From: G020350405 sp964513655
GTDB lineage: Bacteria; Planctomycetota; Phycisphaerae; Sedimentisphaerales; Anaerobacaceae
Length of the DNA: 57,886 bases
Direction: 5' to 3'
NCBI GenBank assembly: GCA_964513655.1
Contig: CAZENQ010000010.1
Coordinates: 1 to 57,886, forward strand
The position numbers and the translations under genes were made by a program. This document shows, one piece after another, positions 56,801-57,886 of the stretch (positions within the stretch are counted from its first letter, which is position 1; the number at the start of each line of letters is the position of its first letter). The notes beneath the pieces are model-generated. The model saw nothing but the letters and a program-made list of their open reading frames with translations, made no database searches and was not told where the DNA came from.

Positions 56801-57839
56801 CCGTGATGTTGACGTCTTGGCCGGTATTCGGGGCCGGGGGGTCAAACTGGATATAGTCGTCATATACAGCCAGGTCAGCCATATAAGGAAACTCAGGAGG
56901 AGAGACGGCGTTAAGGGCCTGGAGGACCAAAGCGGTGGTGAAAATGTCGTTTACGTCATTTGTATCATCACCCCAAGAGCCGTCCTTGCGCTGTCTCTTT
57001 AGAAGTTGATATAAAGAATCCTGTATCTCATACGGCTGTTTATCTCGCAAGAGGGCGCTATAGGCTAAAGCTGTATCGGCGCATGTGCCAAACCAGCCGT
57101 TTGCATCATCTTGACTCTCAAGAAAAACCTTCGCCCGAATGAGTGCATCTATGAATGAAAAATCCGGAAAACTTACTGGTTCTATATCCTTTAAGGCAAT
57201 CAGAGCCATCGCCGTGCGTGCAACGTCCGACGGCGCCTCCTCATCAGCCAAAATCCAACAACCACTTGGGTCCTGCTTTTCCTGCGAAGTAATGATGAAA
57301 TCGCGAGCAGTGGCAAGCTCATCATCATGCGCGCCGAAGTACGTGCTCATATCCTGCAAAAGCGCATCGACCACAAGAATGGTGTCGAGCACATTACTTT
57401 GCTTGGCTTCGCGTAATCCCCAACCACCATCCTCGTTCTGCGCTGCCAACAGAACCGATATAAGATCGTCAGTATCAAAGTAGGTGTGTGCCAGCACCCA
57501 GAGTTTCCGGGCGAGCACGTCGTTGTGGGTTTCATCAAGCGTTTTAACATACGGCAGGGACGCATTGAGAGCGTCAAGAACCGTCTGATGGTTACTATGA
57601 GGCTCCAAAGCCTCTATCACCTCAATTGTGTCTACAACCGTCTTGTCCCCTCCGGACCAGTAACCATCGGTCTGCTGAGATATCAAGTACGTCACGGCAT
57701 CGTCGATGGCACTACTAGATGCCAATGAGGAGCCGGGTGCAAGGCACAAAGGAACAACAAAGCACCATAAAACCCAGGAAAAAACTAATCTTTTCAAACC
57801 ATTACTTTGTGTGGCATGTTCTGAAGTCAATAATCCCAT
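44829..57839 (-). CDS. Giant secreted multidomain protein (4336 aa): toroid, CARDB, two VWA, LamG, HAF and PKD-like modules
   Basis: A perfect AAGGAGG eight bases before the ATG marks the start. After a signal peptide (LVFSWVLWCFVVPLCLAPGS) come squalene-cyclase-like alpha-toroid repeats (~42-330; AAQNEDGGWGLREA, RQRKDGSWGDD). CARDB modules follow to ~1050 (NEYNNTATL and similar), then VWA 1 with the MIDAS DHSGSM (~1070-1260), LamG (~1546 and ~1853), a propeller-like region, further CARDB-like domains, HAF repeats (~2746-3056) and two LamG-like domains. VWA 2 (DRSSSM, ~3366) has a carbohydrate-binding-like module inserted. A PKD-like domain (~3950) and a last LamG (~4045-4260) complete it. 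Probably a cell-surface or extracellular adhesion/binding protein; no catalytic role is visible. Confidence 0.9.
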   Translation of the reverse strand: MGLLTSEHATQSNGLKRLVFSWVLWCFVVPLCLAPGSSLASSSAIDDAVTYLISQQTDGYWSGGDKTVVDTIEVIEALEPHSNHQTVLDALNASLPYVKTLDETHNDVLARKLWVLAHTYFDTDDLISVLLAAQNEDGGWGLREAKQSNVLDTILVVDALLQDMSTYFGAHDDELATARDFIITSQEKQDPSGCWILADEEAPSDVARTAMALIALKDIEPVSFPDFSFIDALIRAKVFLESQDDANGWFGTCADTALAYSALLRDKQPYEIQDSLYQLLKRQRKDGSWGDDTNDVNDIFTTALVLQALNAVSPPEFPYMADLAVYDDYIQFDPPAPNTGQDVNITAYVINEGGTGAPDFYVEFYNGHPLSGGTPIGDPCYIAWISPGSVAEAKVTYTNTGSLYDEQLIVVVVDPNHDVNESDEYNNYATRTLTFGGAQPDLKIDSNDIKFYTIDGNELSGTPDAYEPVVIVVEVINQGSKIEDSFDVNILDLNSPSFHTKFTFNGLAHGSKETPPYIIALPQGGHTFKVTLDPNSPAEPNGAIVESNENNNTDSNIVDVGAGPTPDGWPALRVNSSDILLSNTTALPPDEITITVTIHNDGGGASGNFHIWVTDGNPYAAGKTINKIEVTSIPADSNSVISVGSYQVEYRSSGNEIFVVADCNGVVTETNKSDNVASKKVQISDLPDLTTSADSIKFSHMDLVLNPNVRLSATVFNVGANDVTDVLVQFGIRNDDEAEPEYKWFGPPPVDLVVADGAVDVDTIWQPQGDVNYTVCVSVDHYDEIDEANEYNNTATLSNVNFNNPVHDPNILLYLGDSNQPTETFGAFDSVRIDVNLVSEYEDTNEVWVYLFVYNEQGDFFQPQKWGDSWSFSTGAMEPNAGFQVELAVVHASGVILQRGTKNFTIEPEKKISSINIQTNERFLRLGNLRPLTPAVSVYSSSNLDVNDATVVIELRDPNNDVVYQWMDGSTPFTFEPALTEMPGLGPYEEQDLSGPGDYKVYVEINYVDHNSDPQMTSDYEILPVIPALGFNVFKSLSPESLDPAEHATVDVRIDLDSSGVVMDGQLLDVVLLIDHSGSMEGEKLEAAKDAATDFAYQLLPPGGSHQIAVVPFASDINEQQPLTSDFAKVEYAIDNLKDVGSENYQALGIWKATEILSKGPPDRKRVTVLLTDAWTSFPWYDDYVREHADAAAANDVTIIAIGYTDDPICERAVNCCPWFVWGCGIHESLLQDAANRTGGSYYRSNPDIVGTIYNQVYQEIANMGVESVHAVDKVNRDPNDPNRIQLDIASITPTPRSIDANESEWTIIWDISSMEIYETLRLGYQVDLYDLEPGEERVVNKHLDVTAYNAEANELLTLEFGPQSVTVTDDTTLRISTDKPDYWPNEWAKLAVTFDCPADLEHALFTTQADFETGETNQVDTWTSPGNLILEMNETTLDFPPSGTLEGLIVDAGSGADWGNIEFRAWNQYEFYNRVENYVRSNRTHDVYFYERETTGDAWWQDAGASWYTEANDTIVDHALITEEGWVVSVPHSTRLDDEMDSNDFTIEGWISSGRGYANAVLFYRGDGDANYLCIYKQDVAGTGTLFVDYNSATDSNSRSVALSGDDDDWHYVALTVSNRSAKLYVDGNDVNNSWTYDVNVMSALAGMPVLIGGEPNSADANNFLTVPCRIDEVSIYNRALDANDIGRHIGDNLAHQPAEDVNGLVAYWNFDPSPQDRSETDLGGVFAQASLADPYSAGLRRITGRSSEPNFPENSYIVATSDSVDIIDADSGALWMRFLTDREVLWNAKAARPSCVFALDGKIYVGQDSRSEGLAIIDFKQDEFRIIETDGVYRPYAIIPENMPSQGLVAHWKLDEGSGTTAYDSAGDDDGTLAASPSDPCWTNGYVGGALKFDNNSWEEDYVSLPSIPALGGNTVTIATWVKPDTLGDYHDIFSQYDEIDNGYMLSVNGSNPRFWLSWSQAYSPNIIYTNTWYHLAGTYDGSYLKLYVNGILEANTPGTGLNGVDEPARIGFNDEWGGSFDGIIDDIWVYDRALDANEFYNALNIKDRFENKYIQFEKDTGTDVNLPNGYINDVMAAKIGDANYVAVATRAGVALIQDENDVYNSDSNDWASRVFLTANNDLYFVGVDSNGEGDSLYAVYDVNSRGDNFEPNAIYGYEDQNDPNLLQNRIADLFVTAGTSPAGDNTLYIATSKGLVQIQENQSDRGSGTRKIYLSSDCNDFVHVLAGDSNNVTAVYVDEDANQLWIGTSAGTPNDLSGVGALSIIDLTDDNLIDSLTAYSTPPLPMGTINALTNGLLGTSGGALMFEPISPSQPPVSIRARCINTDNWQNPGEAVSDWTDWFSESGTSVMDANIIDANSRNKPSRSQYLELQVKLTRGSDPKSTPVLEWVSVGYNRSELVINVAVEDADGGQVPDISIPQILITDEHMGSISGFERSFIADVPPGGYNAVATLVDQITNDAIKTAKDDFIIKDVPLPGTVSSSITTNLIYYYAGDLVTITSTVINESNSVPMDDLQVRITVEDRNLNRLEIPDRPGSGPQFTYRIDSLQPGDAGDNWHRESFQFFIERDWPAVPDYNITQEVGQGSVILDEDSATFAIKSNCDNLTALSGSISVAPERFVAGTINSLDIIASATNTGNVDLQDVILSVKFDDRSGSEPNTIYTSNLGDLSPGVRNGPALRVPDPNVFEPNALDPNTYILILSAEFKCGDSNEVSELALTGFTVDEPNGAPNATTPEYIVIDLGAVDDGNSFAYALNNYGNVTGYAEVDGNSHAFCWKCGEMTDLDPNGVLDNSVGRGINRSEQIAGHYYTTSPTVDANAFMWEDYSFTDLGTPDSYPINAYGINIEGQITGYYTLSAGGTRAFVWHNPPNDSPYWQDLNNSEISDANNFAFAINKHGDLAGYWENGQDKQGFISHKLVVKDVGQYTEDGNYYDTYLQGIQNTIDINDEPLAVGYYDHNGTDKAIRYQNNDISALGSLGAGGSRAYSINAEGDVVGSSAGKAFVWRDGAINNLNNHLALQSTDPDWWDLTDAYAINEEGQIVGFGTIDGNTHAFRLDPLPFPVTEPNLVLWLRADTGVVKNTTDPNLVAKWIDQTYSGHDLEQADANYQPKWVSDIPCCNPAIRFDGIDDYLSTTLSHDGNSTILMAVATSSQETGTLFASEDGNNQSNAFELEVADANLRLSTGTTPNTYDISTEATESVILAVVSDGTNVDFFKNGRLLNIDGTAIGQNEAKKYTHCILGKNRDGNQFLDYDVSEVLVFAGALSDTHRQQVEDYLTSKHRLYGPANIEQPVLWYKADAGVTMDGNDMVSKWADQSTSVPPHDATQDDPCRQPKWEDNVFECQPAILFDGSVIDTNTVYGPIDTYIVMDRSSSMDWVDYDNPADDPYDPRRRIDFAKDAARAYAVSMLGGEPGPFLQDNGPNHIVSIEAEHFHDNITEGSDRPGNEWKDAWVLDTSKNGYSGDGAIQAKPDDGDDYNCPTCYSKSPRLDFHVNFVETGTHYVWVRGYADDSGSNSCHAGLHKKPTPTADKIEFNTYDQYVWTNGTIDGPNATFDVNVPGVNTVNIRMYDDGFRIDKIVLTTNPDYTPVGNGPAESARGESVPPTESGHKVGLIGFANYDTTFTFQPLTSDLNDIKGAINGLLTNFKTCYKTGIELMTDEFNDDANGSPEGQNRICLFVTDGWNCCPTCDDPGDNELVLQRVEEAVASGVEVWTVGVGSFVDPNHDDYVPARKQFLDDIAETGGGSSVTTPEPSELEAIFLELYYEIVEMFSRQTLSLVFKTRQDVSTRQVLWALGDPNNVGFNVYIDANELYLNAWSVEDGDGNGPETVWGPNHISAPIESNTPYLVDFVYDHTKSTIEGYLNGDYFDAVTGAGKLFPRESRIAIGNNPNQPTRFHDDSNDVNKPYSGYIAEILHYDKALSEQQRRDLDLYLSDKYGFGIRRNSPPTPNAPSDFIVDDNDWDGTADVNLPGDAYDDGNELDLTYRWYENGVLIAEGKNPTVELSIGTHTIELWVTDEDGETSIDTFVVTVKDVPSTLDSRDLTAHWKFDQDSNDSSGNEFDANVVNAQEPNCWSGGKLGSAIKLSADSNEYVDLNGDSNNVKYFPGGAHARTIMGWFEAGDNPNPTFFDYGTADSNNPGTRFAITASSTRLAVTIGSNSHVVGTENFYPLTGWHHIAVVFPDRAEHSGEVKIYLDGARQAICTLDNSGPSAIVNTNTWDNAAYAYIGRDWEGNYFNGRIDDVRLYARALRDAEIPAVRAAQTRYRVIDLGMLEPTGNPQASEAWAINDQGDVVGMTTIYLEPNSPYYWRIDEKNKCEVTEGDTWNFTTGSDLE

Positions 57840-57886
57840 TATTGCCTCCTTGGTTTTTTGAGGTGGCGATTACGAGACCGGTGTGC
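57840..57886 (-). promoter_or_regulatory. Leader and ribosome site of the giant-protein operon
   Basis: Minus-strand AAGGAGGCAATA precedes the ATG at 57839, a near-perfect Shine-Dalgarno sequence. The promoter must lie beyond the window edge. Confidence 0.7.

Overview
The window looks like a chromosomal segment from an anaerobic bacterium of the Planctomycetota, most likely a Phycisphaerae/Sedimentisphaerales-type lineage. This is inferred from very long secreted proteins full of Asp-Pro-Asn motifs, HAF, LamG, CARDB and beta-helix modules, RHS proteins with an N-terminal transglutaminase-like domain, and an oxygen-defence set built on rubrerythrin, superoxide reductase and a flavodiiron protein. 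No rRNA or other decisive taxonomic marker is present.

Layout. (1) 1-11375, all minus strand: a PerR/Fur-like regulator followed by rubrerythrin, thiol peroxidase, flavodiiron protein, desulfoferrodoxin, ferritin, a ferritin-like protein, a flavin reductase, rubredoxin, glucose-6-phosphate dehydrogenase, a second ferritin-like protein, a two-subunit 2-oxoacid:ferredoxin oxidoreductase, a TIGR02757/DUF2400 protein and an ArsC-like phosphatase cut by the window edge. Together these look like a peroxide/superoxide/O2-reducing and iron-storing regulon with its own sources of reductant. (2) 11637-14628: tRNA-Arg(CCU), a truncated tyrosine recombinase next to it, a MazG-like fragment, an Rrf2 regulator, about 1 kb without a recognisable gene, and an orphan RHS fragment. 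(3) 14628-16633: a winged-helix response regulator with a degenerate receiver and a divergent sigma-70-like protein. (4) 16822-28323: an array of orphan RHS C-terminal tips. Five complete modules and the 3' end of a full-length RHS gene are separated by six copies of a conserved junction (TCTGTTTATTTA), which lies exactly where the RHS core homology starts. Each module carries a tip plus one or two candidate partner/immunity genes. Three modules carry, on the opposite strand, members of a small membrane-anchored family; one member has its domain duplicated in tandem. (5) 28324-57839, minus strand: four large exported proteins in a probable operon, namely a 4336-aa multidomain protein, a TPR-type protein, a 1653-aa phosphoesterase/beta-helix/HAF/LamG protein and the 3266-aa RHS protein whose 3' end leads into the tip array.

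The most interesting system is region 4 with the RHS gene of region 5. It looks like a polymorphic toxin locus with one expressed RHS shaft and a reservoir of silent, exchangeable tips. These include two related HYD1-like ADP-ribosyltransferase candidates with matching paralogous immunity candidates, and a HELVH zinc-metallopeptidase tip with a four-helix membrane protein behind it. All functional statements for tips and partners are inference from motifs and gene order.
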